Below are positions 19,730 to 28,311 of a DNA stretch of 64,000 nucleotides, one piece after another. The position numbers and the translations under genes are program-made. The notes beneath the pieces are model-generated. The model did no database searches. It was not told the origin of the DNA and saw only the letters and a list, made by a program, of their open reading frames with translations. Numbering within the stretch: position 1 is the stretch's first letter; every line of letters begins with the position of its first letter. The DNA comes from a virus, in the IMG/VR virus record IMGVR_UViG_3300032053_013883, positions 1 through 64,000 of that record; one strand, 5' to 3'.

Positions 19730-19764
19730 AAAAAGCCGGCTAAGATTTCTCTTGCCGGCTTTTT
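19730..19764 (-). terminator. Strong intrinsic terminator (bidirectional)
   Basis: The arms AAAAAGCCGGC and GCCGGCTTTTT form an 11-bp perfect stem with a 13-base loop. It is followed by T-rich sequence on the minus strand and, less strongly, on the plus strand. It lies 27 bases downstream of the stop codon of the HTH gene at 19791. It separates the replication block from the virion block and its late promoter. Confidence 0.9.
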
Positions 19765-19790
19765 ATTATTTTATACTTTTACCTTCCTAA

Positions 19791-20237
19791 TTAGTATTTT
19801 TCGCTTCTGATCTCTGCCATTTTTGCTAAAATTTCTTTTATCTTATCATCTTTCTCTGTAATTTTATTTAATTTCTTTTTCGCTCCACCGTAAATGCGCT
19901 TGCCATTTTTATAATCAACATTACCATTTAATGATTTAGTAATTGAGCTTTGATTTACATTAAGCATTTTAGCAATTTCCATTTGGGTATATCCGTCCGC
20001 ATATAATCTAATTACTTGTTTTTGTCTTGGGGTTAAAAGATTATCTACAATTCTCCAAAATTCTTTTTTAAGTTCATCTTCTAATTCTATTAGATTTTCA
20101 TCATAATGATATGGGTTAAGCCTATTATAAATACTGTCTGTATTAGAAAATGATTCTAATGTATCATTTGAACAAGACACTTCGAGCAAAAGATGCTGAT
20201 AAGAATCTGAGCGATTTTTTCTTTTTTCTCTTTCCAT
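19791..20237 (-). CDS. Sigma-region-4-like helix-turn-helix protein
   Basis: This 148-residue protein has a clear HTH at about residues 68-103. LTPRQKQVIRLYADGYTQME is followed by IAKMLNVNQSSITKSL. This is the pattern shared by sigma-70 region 4 and related regulators. There is no region 2, so it is not a complete sigma factor. The N-terminus is polar and acidic. It forms the end of the operon with the TOPRIM primase gene (17 bases upstream) and is followed by a strong terminator. Its role could be promoter recognition, anti-sigma action or replication control. The sequence does not decide. Confidence 0.8.
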   Translation of the reverse strand: MEREKRKNRSDSYQHLLLEVSCSNDTLESFSNTDSIYNRLNPYHYDENLIELEDELKKEFWRIVDNLLTPRQKQVIRLYADGYTQMEIAKMLNVNQSSITKSLNGNVDYKNGKRIYGGAKKKLNKITEKDDKIKEILAKMAEIRSEKY

Positions 20238-20254
20238 AAGATCTCCTTTGAATT

Positions 20255-21016
20255 TTATAATTTATCTCTTACTTCAAAAGATAAAGAATCATAACTATTT
20301 TGAGATAGGTATTCGTCTATATCCTTATAAGGATTTGGCAAATAGAAATTTCTTATGTTTGCATAATTTCCAAACACATTAATTATTTTTGCCCTCCCCT
20401 TTTCACCGGCTTCATCACCATCCAATAATAAAAATATATTATTGGTGTATCTGCTAATGAGGGAAAATTGATAGATTGTCATATTAGAATTGCCTAAAGC
20501 AACAATATTTTTAAATCCAGCCTCATGAGCCTTTATAACGTCAAACTGACCCTCAACAATATATACCGAATCTTGTTCCAAGATTGATTGTTTTGCAGCA
20601 TATAATCCAAATAAAAAATTACCTTTTTGAAAAACAGTATTTTTATATTTAGCAATATTTAATTTCTTTCTATCATCATCTGATAATAAGCTTCTTCCAA
20701 CTAAACCAACAATGTTGCCATATGTATCATGGTAAGGCATAATTAAAGGATAATTTTCAAAATACAATGAATTAATAGATCTTGGACCCCAAGAATCCTC
20801 AATTTCCTTATGAAATAATAATTTCAATTTTTCTAATTCATCGTTACCTATCAATGTTGTTAAAAGTGAAATATTATTAATTCCTGGAAAATATCCAAAA
20901 TTAAAATTTTTCTGACTATCTTTAGATAATCTATTATCCAAATACTCTTTACACACACTAGCACCAGGATAGTTATTTAATAAATAAGAACATGACTCTA
21001 CAATTTTATCAAACAT
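20255..21016 (-). CDS. DNA primase catalytic (TOPRIM) subunit without zinc finger
   Basis: This 253-residue protein matches the RNA-polymerase/TOPRIM core of DnaG-type primases. KYKNTVFQKGNFLFGLYAA precedes the TOPRIM strand VYIVEGQFDV (Glu155). LLLDGDEAGEKG follows, with Asp199 and Asp201. The N-terminal CHC2 zinc domain found in DnaG and most phage primases is absent. A separate CHC2 protein is encoded at 42572-43207. The enzyme would make RNA primers for lagging-strand synthesis by the phage DnaE polymerase. It overlaps the upstream zinc-ribbon gene by 8 bases. Confidence 0.9.
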   Translation of the reverse strand: MFDKIVESCSYLLNNYPGASVCKEYLDNRLSKDSQKNFNFGYFPGINNISLLTTLIGNDELEKLKLLFHKEIEDSWGPRSINSLYFENYPLIMPYHDTYGNIVGLVGRSLLSDDDRKKLNIAKYKNTVFQKGNFLFGLYAAKQSILEQDSVYIVEGQFDVIKAHEAGFKNIVALGNSNMTIYQFSLISRYTNNIFLLLDGDEAGEKGRAKIINVFGNYANIRNFYLPNPYKDIDEYLSQNSYDSLSFEVRDKL

Positions 21017-21353
21017 CTTTATCTACCGTTTTTAACTTTTCTTTTAACATTTCTTTAAAATGATCACTTACATTGTCTAATGGCTGTTTACAACTTCCAC
21101 ATATAACTTCTCCATTATTATGAAGCATTGGGCGCTTGGTCGCGTTACATTTATTACATTTAACAGAAAATGGAACCTTTTCTGGCTTTTTAAATTGTTT
21201 TGAGCTTTTCATTTGAGCTATTGCAAAACTACTTATATTAAGTATTTCTTTATCACATTCAGAACAATGTGGCTTATTTGTTGTAAGATCTAAATATGGC
21301 TCTTGAAATTTATAACATCCTTTATTTGTACAATTCGTTGTAAATGCCATCAT
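21009..21353 (-). CDS. Small double zinc-ribbon protein
   Basis: This 114-residue protein has two Cys4-type sites. The first combines NCTNKGC and CSEC. The second combines VKCNKCN and ICGSCKQ. No catalytic domain is visible. It is sandwiched between DnaJ and the primase core with overlaps of 1 and 8 bases. It could supply nucleic-acid or protein contacts for the replication machinery. Its function is unknown. Confidence 0.8.
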   Translation of the reverse strand: MMAFTTNCTNKGCYKFQEPYLDLTTNKPHCSECDKEILNISSFAIAQMKSSKQFKKPEKVPFSVKCNKCNATKRPMLHNNGEVICGSCKQPLDNVSDHFKEMLKEKLKTVDKDV

Positions 21354-22312
21354 TAATCCTTATTTTTTAGAAAATCAATTAGTTTATTAGTATCTTTAGG
21401 ATAATCAATATTCATAACCACATTATGTGGACCCTCTCTGCCTACTCCTAAATTAGGTATTGATACTATATCTTTGTTTTTAGAACTTGGTGGGACCTCT
21501 ATCATATGCTGACCATCCAATGTTATAATTTCTATAGAGCAACCAGTTAATGCATCTAATAAAGAAATATCACAATTAGTAACAATAGCATTTCCATCTA
21601 TTTTAAATCTTAAATCCTCAGCAACTATAAGATGTAAAAATGCATCAGTATATTGATCTATTAATTGGTTCGTAAATGGATTTTGCCCAGACCCAACATA
21701 TTCTCCCTTGCCAGCAATTCTAAGAATATTTCCATTTTTAACACCTCCAGGAATAGTTACAGTAATAGAAGTGTCAGCCTCTAAAACACATTTACCCACA
21801 CATTCAGTGCATTGTTTAATATTTTGTTTTCCTTTACAAACATTACAGGGTTGAAAAAATGATATAGGTCCTTGTCTAGAAAATATTCTGCCTGTACCGC
21901 CACAAGTGCCGCAGCCATTAGACTCTATAATTTGCCCTTGTCCTCCACAAGATTCGCATTTTACATTTCTTTTATATTGAATATCTTTTTTACAGCCAAA
22001 AACGCCTTCTTTAAATGTTAAAGTTATACTACTATGGATCTCCCTAATAACCCTGTGTTTTCTCATATGTTGATTTATAAAATCTTCTAAATCAATTCCA
22101 GAATTATTCTGGTTAAATTGTGGCTCATTATCTTTTCCAGATTGTATTACAGAATACGCTTCATTAATTTTTTTAAACTTATCATCTGCATTTGTGTCTT
22201 TATTAACATCAGGATGATATTTTTTAGTTAATTTTCTATATTGTTTTTTAATTTCTTCTGGAGTAGCATCAGAAGATAACTCAAGTATCAAGTAAGCTTC
22301 ACTTCTTCTCAT
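21353..22312 (-). CDS. dnaJ: DnaJ-family co-chaperone
   Basis: This 319-residue protein has an N-terminal J domain with the HPD tripeptide (KKYHPDVNK near residue 30) and an EAYSVI helix. A Cys-rich zinc domain follows, with four repeats (CESCGGQG, CGTCGGTG, CNVCKGKQ and CTECVG). A C-terminal substrate-binding region contains TVTIPGGVKNGNILRIAGKG. It lacks the long Gly/Phe linker of E. coli DnaJ (376 residues). It should stimulate host DnaK. In the phage lambda paradigm, DnaJ/DnaK remodel replication complexes, which fits its place beside the primase. A phage-encoded full-type DnaJ is uncommon. Confidence 0.92.
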   Translation of the reverse strand: MRRSEAYLILELSSDATPEEIKKQYRKLTKKYHPDVNKDTNADDKFKKINEAYSVIQSGKDNEPQFNQNNSGIDLEDFINQHMRKHRVIREIHSSITLTFKEGVFGCKKDIQYKRNVKCESCGGQGQIIESNGCGTCGGTGRIFSRQGPISFFQPCNVCKGKQNIKQCTECVGKCVLEADTSITVTIPGGVKNGNILRIAGKGEYVGSGQNPFTNQLIDQYTDAFLHLIVAEDLRFKIDGNAIVTNCDISLLDALTGCSIEIITLDGQHMIEVPPSSKNKDIVSIPNLGVGREGPHNVVMNIDYPKDTNKLIDFLKNKD

Positions 22313-22860
22313 TTCTTTTTTTCCTTAATTTTCCCAATCAAAATAAATGAATAATATAAAGCTACAGCAATTGCATCTGCTCGGTCAAAATTTTCAACTT
22401 TAAAATTTCCCTTTTTATTTTTCTCATATGGAAACTTAATTCCCAAATGATGTTCAACAAGCTCAGGCATTTCTTCTTTTTTAGGAAATATTTTATTTAA
22501 TTTTAACCCATGTCTTATTGACATTATGTTACATAATGTAGGGGATTTACTATTATAGTCATAAGCACATAAACCAATCATACGATTAAAAGTTGTTAAC
22601 ATAATAATAGTATTTGCCGTAGAAGATCCTGGCATAAATTTAACTATATCTTCTATAGCAATAAGATCTGGATTATATTTCGCAAAAATATCTAATACTT
22701 TATTTCTACTATCCAATAATTTTTCAAATATAGTTCCCTTTTTAAGTGGCTTAAAATAGCCGGAATCTATATATTCAATAGATTTTTTTTCTATATTAAC
22801 ATTTAATACTGCGAATCCTATTGTGGTACTAGAAACGTCAAACGAAAGAATGATTGCCAT
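22309..22860 (-). CDS. RuvC-like Holliday junction resolvase
   Basis: From the ATG at 22860 this is 183 residues with an RNase-H-like RuvC fold. The first acidic strand is MAIILSFDVSSTTIGFAV (Asp8), the second LIAIEDIV, and the last the helix NFDRADAIAVALYYS. The family cleaves four-way junctions, probably to resolve recombination intermediates before packaging. A TTG at 22902 is in frame but lies within the terminator hairpin of the upstream gene and is unlikely to be the start. The stop overlaps the DnaJ start by 4 bases. No clear Shine-Dalgarno precedes the ATG, so expression may be low. Confidence 0.8.
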   Translation of the reverse strand: MAIILSFDVSSTTIGFAVLNVNIEKKSIEYIDSGYFKPLKKGTIFEKLLDSRNKVLDIFAKYNPDLIAIEDIVKFMPGSSTANTIIMLTTFNRMIGLCAYDYNSKSPTLCNIMSIRHGLKLNKIFPKKEEMPELVEHHLGIKFPYEKNKKGNFKVENFDRADAIAVALYYSFILIGKIKEKKK

Positions 22861-22875
22861 ACAGTGGCATATAAC

Positions 22876-22910
22876 AAAAAAAAAGGACCTGACATTAATC
22901 AAGTCCTTTT
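22876..22910 (-). terminator. Intrinsic terminator after the ssDNA-binding protein gene
   Basis: On the minus strand AAAAGGACTTGA pairs with TCAGGTCCTTTT (12 bp, one G-T pair) around a 6-base loop, followed by further T residues. It begins about 22 bases past the stop of the single-strand binding protein gene and ends just before the RuvC-like gene. This probably limits read-through into the resolvase, DnaJ and primase genes. Confidence 0.9.
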
Positions 22911-22931
22911 AATTGGTTTTAATCCAAACAA

Positions 22932-23684
22932 TTAGCTTGCATTAGCATCATAAGCTGGAAAATCTGGGCTATCATCCTCATCATCGCTCATAGATACTTG
23001 GGCTGGCGTATTATTTGTAACTTTTGGTGCTGCCGTTTTGCCAGCATTACCAGCATTACCAGCATTACCAGCATTACCATTAGCTGGAGCTACCACACCA
23101 TTAAGATTTTCTAATCTACTAAGAACAAATTCAACAGTAGGTGGCGTACATCTACGTTTCAGATCAATTAAATCGAATTCATCTTTTTTCTTTTGATCTT
23201 CAGCGGATAATGGTTCTTTTGAACAAACTTGAACTGTGTAGTATCCTGTGGCACCTCCTTTAGGATCTACTACAATGTCAATGTCATATTTAGCTGGATC
23301 GCCCCACTTAGCATTTTTTGCCCATTTTCTTAGTTGTTGATATACAGCAAACCCAACATCTAAAATTTGAGTTTTGCCAGTATCACGATTTATTGCGCCA
23401 AAAAACCAACGAAGTTTGGCTGGAAATTTTGGTTTGTTAGTTTCAGGATCAATAATATCACAAACCGGACAAGACCCATGTGCTGCTGAGCACATTATTT
23501 TAGTTCCAAATCCTTTATCGCCTTCTGCCTTATATTTATGAACAATATATTGGTGCGGGACAGTAACCAATCTAAGCTCATTAGTACCTTCTTTTAAACG
23601 AAAATATAAATCTTTATTATTCACTGTTTTTTTATTATCACCATAAACATCATCATTATAAGATACTTCTCCAAATGTATTCAT
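22932..23684 (-). CDS. T4 gp32-like single-stranded DNA-binding protein
   Basis: This 250-residue protein has the gp32-type OB-fold with an embedded zinc site (Cys65, His69, Cys72 and Cys75, in IMCSAAHGSCPVCDI). It has aromatic-rich strands (RWFFGAINRD), an Asn-Ala-Gly repeat linker and an acidic C-terminal tail (SDDEDDSPDF) typical of SSB protein-protein contacts. It coats single-stranded DNA in replication and recombination with the UvsX/RecA-like protein and the gp46/gp47 pair. AGGAG precedes the ATG at a good distance. A private terminator follows, as expected for a highly expressed gene. Confidence 0.9.
   Translation of the reverse strand: MNTFGEVSYNDDVYGDNKKTVNNKDLYFRLKEGTNELRLVTVPHQYIVHKYKAEGDKGFGTKIMCSAAHGSCPVCDIIDPETNKPKFPAKLRWFFGAINRDTGKTQILDVGFAVYQQLRKWAKNAKWGDPAKYDIDIVVDPKGGATGYYTVQVCSKEPLSAEDQKKKDEFDLIDLKRRCTPPTVEFVLSRLENLNGVVAPANGNAGNAGNAGNAGKTAAPKVTNNTPAQVSMSDDEDDSPDFPAYDANAS
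23041..23076. repeat. Nine-base tandem repeat (CCAGCATTA), four copies
   Basis: Four perfect copies encode the Asn-Ala-Gly repeat in the linker between the OB core and the acidic tail of the ssDNA-binding protein. The unit is a multiple of three, so copy-number variation would lengthen or shorten the linker without a frameshift. Confidence 0.95.
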
Positions 23685-23781
23685 TTTAATCTCCTATTTG
23701 TACTTTCGTAACTATTTTTCTTTAAAAATCGTTATTTAACCTAAAGCATCAGTGCTGTACGGTTTTATTTTAACGAAAAAT

Positions 23782-24099
23782 TTATTTTGCCTTAAATACT
23801 AGGCTCCTTACGTAGCAAATTTTATGCCACGGAATCATCACATCAATGATAGATTCTTTTTTAATTGTTGTCAACATCGTTGAAAAAGAAGTAATTATTT
23901 CGTCTTCGCTAGCTTCACAAAAGAAACCTTTTGCGGAAATAAATCCATTTCCTTGTTCTGGTCTATCCAGAGTAATAAACCTTTTTATAACTTTAGTTTT
24001 ACCTGTAGAATCTTCTACGGTAACTAAATATAATGGCTTATTGCTTGTTGAACTAATAGCTGGTATACCTGCTGGACTTACTGCAATATCATGCGACAT
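23782..24099 (-). CDS. Unknown 105-residue protein
   Basis: This small beta-rich protein (LYLVTVEDSTGKTKVIKRFI) has no recognised motif. It overlaps the end of the recA/uvsX gene by 11 bases, so it is translated from the same message. Downstream there is a 97-base spacer before the ssDNA-binding gene, holding only a weak hairpin and an AGGAG ribosome binding site. Confidence 0.72.
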   Translation of the reverse strand: MSHDIAVSPAGIPAISSTSNKPLYLVTVEDSTGKTKVIKRFITLDRPEQGNGFISAKGFFCEASEDEIITSFSTMLTTIKKESIIDVMIPWHKICYVRSLVFKAK

Positions 24100-25291
24100 T
24101 TTTTACCTTCTTAATTTTTTTTGGTTTATCTTCAGAATCACTATCTAATTCATCACTAACTTTAGATAATAAAGATTTTGTTTTTAATGCCTCTTGCTCG
24201 GCTCTTTTATTATCTAATTTAGCCTCTCTTGCTTCATTAATTTTTAAAACTAATTCTTGTGCCAAGACATTATCTTCTTTAATTGCTGTACAAAATTTTG
24301 GAAAACCAACCCATGTTTTATCACCATAATCATGAGAAACGGTAGATGATTTTGTAACAACATTATAATCTAAAGCTAACTGAGCAATTTCTTCATGCTT
24401 ATCTATAACGCCTATTCCAAAATTAATTTTAAATTCACATTTGCGTGGCCAAGGACCAAACTTACTTTTCTCTATTGTTGCTCTTAATGGATGTCCAACT
24501 TTATTTTCTTTTTCATCAACAATCATTGCATCTTTTCTTTGCACTGCTTCAAAATAAATATTTGCACTTAAAAAGTGTGAATATGTATTTCCTCCAGAGA
24601 AAGTATGATCTGCTCCATATGGATCCATATTGTCTCTTTTATGATTAATAATGATAAAAGGAACTTTAGCTTTATTTAATTCAAGTGAAAGCTTTCTAAA
24701 TGTTGTTGTTAAAAATCTAGCTAACAATGCCATATTCATTTTACCAATAGCAGAAGTATCTTCGCCTGGCGGAATAATAGCCCCTAATGAGTCTAATACA
24801 ATTAGATTAATATTGAATTCTCCAGAATTAATTTTATCCAGTAAACCTTCTTTAGATTTGCCGGCAAACAAATGCGTTTTTTTATCTTCTTTAGGAACGC
24901 CTAAAAGCATTTCAAAACATTTTCGACCATTTACGGCGGTATCTTTTTCAACAAGAATAACCTTACTAGTATCTACTCCTAAGATTTCTGCCCAACCAGG
25001 ATCAAATGTGCCTTCAGCATCAATAAAAACTTGCTGAGCTTCTGGGTCATCTTTTTGTGCTTCCATCATAGCAATCATGGCTAATAATGTTTTGCCAGAA
25101 CCGGCAGCGCCATAATATTGAATTAATCTTCCTTTTGGAAGTCCTCCAGAAGATAATACGTCATCTAATGCTAAAGAGCCAGTTGAAATTACTGGCACCT
25201 TTTCACTTACAGTTTCGTGCGCCATTTTATAATCTAATTCGCCTTCTGAATCTGCAAAACTTTTAAAAAATGCATCTAATTTATTACTCAT
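24089..25291 (-). CDS. RecA/UvsX-type recombinase
   Basis: The 400-residue protein has Walker A GAAGSGKT (61-68), the RecA glutamate region VFIDAEGTFDP and Walker B NLIVLDSLGAI. A mobile-loop stretch ends PFIIINHKRDN. It continues through the DNA-binding core and ends in a charged Asp/Lys tail. It catalyses homologous strand exchange and recombination-dependent replication. It lies in a cluster with the ssDNA-binding protein and the RuvC-like nuclease. Length and layout sit between bacterial RecA (about 350) and T4 UvsX (about 390). Confidence 0.93.
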   Translation of the reverse strand: MSNKLDAFFKSFADSEGELDYKMAHETVSEKVPVISTGSLALDDVLSSGGLPKGRLIQYYGAAGSGKTLLAMIAMMEAQKDDPEAQQVFIDAEGTFDPGWAEILGVDTSKVILVEKDTAVNGRKCFEMLLGVPKEDKKTHLFAGKSKEGLLDKINSGEFNINLIVLDSLGAIIPPGEDTSAIGKMNMALLARFLTTTFRKLSLELNKAKVPFIIINHKRDNMDPYGADHTFSGGNTYSHFLSANIYFEAVQRKDAMIVDEKENKVGHPLRATIEKSKFGPWPRKCEFKINFGIGVIDKHEEIAQLALDYNVVTKSSTVSHDYGDKTWVGFPKFCTAIKEDNVLAQELVLKINEAREAKLDNKRAEQEALKTKSLLSKVSDELDSDSEDKPKKIKKVKNVA

Positions 25292-25303
25292 CTTTTCTCC
25301 TAT

Positions 25304-25816
25304 TTAATCCCAACCTTCGGGCATTTTTTCTTGAGATGTTGTTGTGTTATTATAACCTAGTACCGTTTTTCTTAAGCCCATCGCAATATCTTTGTAATGA
25401 TGATGGCTTTTTATTAAAATATCGTACTTTTTTTCTAAAACAGATTTACTGCCTTTTGCTCTGGCTAATTTGATTTGAATATCTTCTACTTCAGAAGAGG
25501 CTGAGCCTGCCCAAATTTTCATATCAGTTGTCGTTTTACTTCCGTCTGGAGCTTTATATTCCAGAGACACTTTATTTTTTAAAGTGTTTATTTTACCTTC
25601 TAAATAACTTACAGTTTTTACTATTTTACCAAGATACTCTGTCAAAACATCTGCGCCTCTTAATGCTTGCTGTTGTAAGAGTTCAGCATGAGATAAATCA
25701 ATCGCATCAGTATTTTGAAGCCTATCTAATACTAATTTGATTTCAGTTAAATCAAAACTTAAAAAATCATCCTCCAAATCATCACCTATATAATCTCTCA
25801 GAGTAGTCTTATTCAT
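25304..25816 (-). CDS. Unknown coiled-coil protein upstream of recA/uvsX
   Basis: This 170-residue protein is mostly helical with a charged coiled coil at about 60-140. It is encoded 12 bases before the recombinase gene. The position is where T4-type phages may place mediator proteins, but there is no sequence basis for such an assignment. Confidence 0.72.
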   Translation of the reverse strand: MNKTTLRDYIGDDLEDDFLSFDLTEIKLVLDRLQNTDAIDLSHAELLQQQALRGADVLTEYLGKIVKTVSYLEGKINTLKNKVSLEYKAPDGSKTTTDMKIWAGSASSEVEDIQIKLARAKGSKSVLEKKYDILIKSHHHYKDIAMGLRKTVLGYNNTTTSQEKMPEGWD

Positions 25817-25890
25817 CTTTCCTACACTCCTTTAATAATTAATAACGAACTTTTTCTCTACAAACTAATTAATATAAAATTAAAATTTAT

Positions 25891-25911
25891 TACTTATTAC
25901 TTATTACTTAT
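25891..25911. repeat. Heptamer tandem repeat (TACTTAT), three copies
   Basis: Three perfect copies overlap the stop codon of the gene at 25904-26230 and supply a second in-frame TAA directly after the first. The unit is not a multiple of three, so slippage could change the last residue or two of that protein. It sits in the 87-base spacer before the coiled-coil gene. Confidence 0.9.
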
Positions 25912-26230
25912 TTTCTGACAATTTTTGAATTTTAGCATCTAACTCTGCTAATTTATTCTTAATTTGCACTACGGCATCATCAATTTGATTATGCATTAAT
26001 CTCATATGTTGCTGCTCAAGCACAGCCATTAAAAATAAAAATACTTCAAAAGTTGTATGTTTTTTACTTGGCGGTTTAAGAAAAACTATAATTCCATTAT
26101 TATCAGATTCAAATAAATCATCAAATAAACCGGCGCCGCCATAAGCACTATATGATAAACATATTTTATTATATAATGTCCATTCATCATCTGTTAAGTC
26201 AACTTTACGACTTGCTATGATTCTAATCAT
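25904..26230 (-). CDS. Unknown 108-residue protein
   Basis: This protein has an alpha/beta N-terminal region (about 1-55) and a C-terminal helix with heptad character. It ends SENK at a heptamer repeat. No domain is recognised. The short spacers on both sides place it in the recombination operon. Confidence 0.7.
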   Translation of the reverse strand: MIRIIASRKVDLTDDEWTLYNKICLSYSAYGGAGLFDDLFESDNNGIIVFLKPPSKKHTTFEVFLFLMAVLEQQHMRLMHNQIDDAVVQIKNKLAELDAKIQKLSENK

Positions 26231-26258
26231 TAATTACCTTTAAATAGGTTAAAATAAA

Positions 26259-27020
26259 TTAGCTCCTAGAAAATGAGCCCTTACCACTTGCAGAATTTCT
26301 TCTTGCGGCTGAAGCTCCTGTTTGCAATTTTCTTAATGTTTCTAAATCTTTAGAACTTGCATTACTACCATTTCCTTTAAATTTATTTACCATGGCGGCA
26401 GCAACATTATCATGAACATCATCCTCGCCATCAGGTTCAGGCATTAATGCCGACGTTACATTATCACCAGATAACATTGATTGCATTTCGGCAACCGCTT
26501 CTGGGTCTGCATTCTCTAACATGTCAGCAGAGATTAATACGCCAGCTGCGCCACTTCCAGTTGCCATTGGGGCGCCCTTTCTTTTAATTTCTTTAACAAT
26601 ACCTTGTAAATGAGCAGTCTTATTTACTGCTTTACTAACTTCCGCTCTTTTTAAAAATTCATTTGTAATTTCTTGATCTTGTTGACCCAAGACAACAGAG
26701 CCGCCATCACCGTCTATATCGTCGCCATCTTCCTCGTTAATTTCTCTAATAACTTTTTTTGGCTTTATAATATTTTGTTTTGGAACATATGAGGCTAATT
26801 GTGGAGAATTTGTTTTAATATAATTAAAATTAGATAGCATCCAATCATCTAATTGTTCTGGAAAACTTTCACTAAAAATCTCCATTGTTCCTCTTAATGA
26901 AGATAATAAATTTTTTAATTCTTCAAGCATAATTGAGGAGCCGCAAGATGGGCATATATTATTTTCAATTGCATGCTTCCATTTTGGATTAATTTCTGCT
27001 TCGCATGACATACAGCGCAT
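26259..27020 (-). CDS. Unknown protein with N-terminal zinc ribbon
   Basis: Residues 1-30 hold a Cys4 ribbon (MRCMSCEAEIN and NICPSCGSSI). A helical domain runs to about 85, and then a long polar region with acidic (EEDGDDIDGDGGS) and Gly/Ser/Arg-rich low complexity (GKGSFSRS at the end). Such layout suits a nucleic-acid-associated adaptor. Function is unknown. Confidence 0.75.
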   Translation of the reverse strand: MRCMSCEAEINPKWKHAIENNICPSCGSSIMLEELKNLLSSLRGTMEIFSESFPEQLDDWMLSNFNYIKTNSPQLASYVPKQNIIKPKKVIREINEEDGDDIDGDGGSVVLGQQDQEITNEFLKRAEVSKAVNKTAHLQGIVKEIKRKGAPMATGSGAAGVLISADMLENADPEAVAEMQSMLSGDNVTSALMPEPDGEDDVHDNVAAAMVNKFKGNGSNASSKDLETLRKLQTGASAARRNSASGKGSFSRS

Positions 27021-27038
27021 TTAAACTCCTTTTCATTA

Positions 27039-27419
27039 TTAACTCACTCTTCTAAAAGAATTATCTTTAGCATTTCTTTGGGCAATTTTAATATTTTGAG
27101 TCGCCGCTTTAGCCTCAATATATTTTTTCATATTTTCATTTATTCTATTTATTGATTTTTTCATATTTGCAGGCATACTATCTATAACACTATTTACCTT
27201 TTCTTTTAACCTAAGATAAACTGTTGGATTAGTATACCCTTGATTATGATCAATATAAAAAAATCCCAATGAAGTTAATAATATATTATCTCTTTTTTCC
27301 ATTGCAAAATCGACTAATTTTTTAAGTCTAACTTCCCATGATTGTAATGGTTCATCATTTTCATGATTTTTATTAAGCTCAGAAATTTTACCTCTATCAG
27401 AATAAGATTTAACGACCAT
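27039..27419 (-). CDS. Unknown 126-residue helical protein
   Basis: This basic, Asn/Lys-rich, helical protein has a hydrophobic core (NILLTSLGFFYID). No motif is recognised. It lies 18 bases upstream of the zinc-ribbon protein gene on the same strand. Confidence 0.7.
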   Translation of the reverse strand: MVVKSYSDRGKISELNKNHENDEPLQSWEVRLKKLVDFAMEKRDNILLTSLGFFYIDHNQGYTNPTVYLRLKEKVNSVIDSMPANMKKSINRINENMKKYIEAKAATQNIKIAQRNAKDNSFRRVS

Positions 27420-27459
27420 TCTTTTTTCCTATTTTTTTAGATTTTGCACCGGTTTCTTT

Positions 27460-28311
27460 TTACTTACTGCTTTTTTTTGGAGCATTCTTTACTTTAGGAA
27501 AAATATTTTTATTATCTTTTTTCAGACGAGGCTTTAATAATAATCTCTTAAAAGCTAAAAACGTATCTCTATTCATTGTAAGAAATTCTTTTTCTTGAGC
27601 AACAATTGAATTAAGATCATCATTCAATAATTCAGCGTCAATCATTTGATCAACAACTTCACAAACTTCTTCTATTGAAGGATTATCAGAATATTTAGGG
27701 AATTTTGTTAAACAAGAAACATCATCAGCATCATCAACAAAAGAATCTGACAATTTATCATCAAGAGATTCCATATCTGTAACAATTTTATTTAATGATT
27801 CTTTTAATGATGAAGACGTAATCTCTTTATCAATTGCAAAAGTCCCACCAGTTGAGCCAGCTATAGTTAAACCTGTAACACCTATAGGTTTGGTTGCCCT
27901 GGGCGGGTCCATATTTTTAGAATTATGCGATACTAGTTTTTCAGCAGTACTTTCTAAGTAAGATTTAGAAGTTTTAACAGAATCATTATTAAACCCGCTT
28001 GATGTTACTGTTGATACCGATCTTTTAAAACCATGAACATCATTATAATATATTGTTTTAGGAATAAGCTTAGCTGCTTCTGGGCTAATATAATTATTAG
28101 AATTAAAAAGCGTTTCTAATTTATCTTTTAGTACATTATGATAATTATTTGAATCAATTCCTTGAATATCAATTAAATGCTTCATAAAATTTTTAAGTGG
28201 CTCAACATAGAATAACGCCATAGATGTGCCTATGCCAATATATTTAGGAAGCAACTCAGCTTTAACTTTTTTAAACGTTTCGGTTTCTTTTAATAATTGT
28301 AAGAATGACAT
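27460..28311 (-). CDS. Unknown 283-residue protein
   Basis: This Ser/Thr/Asp-rich protein has helical ends and a basic C-terminal tail (KKDNKNIFPKVKNAPKKSSK). It shows no recognised domain. The start ATG shares a base with the stop of the HTH protein gene, so the two are coupled and may act together. Confidence 0.7.
   Translation of the reverse strand: MSFLQLLKETETFKKVKAELLPKYIGIGTSMALFYVEPLKNFMKHLIDIQGIDSNNYHNVLKDKLETLFNSNNYISPEAAKLIPKTIYYNDVHGFKRSVSTVTSSGFNNDSVKTSKSYLESTAEKLVSHNSKNMDPPRATKPIGVTGLTIAGSTGGTFAIDKEITSSSLKESLNKIVTDMESLDDKLSDSFVDDADDVSCLTKFPKYSDNPSIEEVCEVVDQMIDAELLNDDLNSIVAQEKEFLTMNRDTFLAFKRLLLKPRLKKDNKNIFPKVKNAPKKSSK

Noticed and set aside
22309-22902. TTG start at 22902 for the RuvC-like gene
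   Set aside because: The added 14 residues fall within the terminator hairpin and do not match the family. The fold begins at ATG 22860.
23742-23749. ATGCTTTA on the minus strand, like a T4 MotA box upstream of the ssDNA-binding gene
   Set aside because: No acceptable -10 element lies 11-13 bases downstream, so a middle promoter is not supported.
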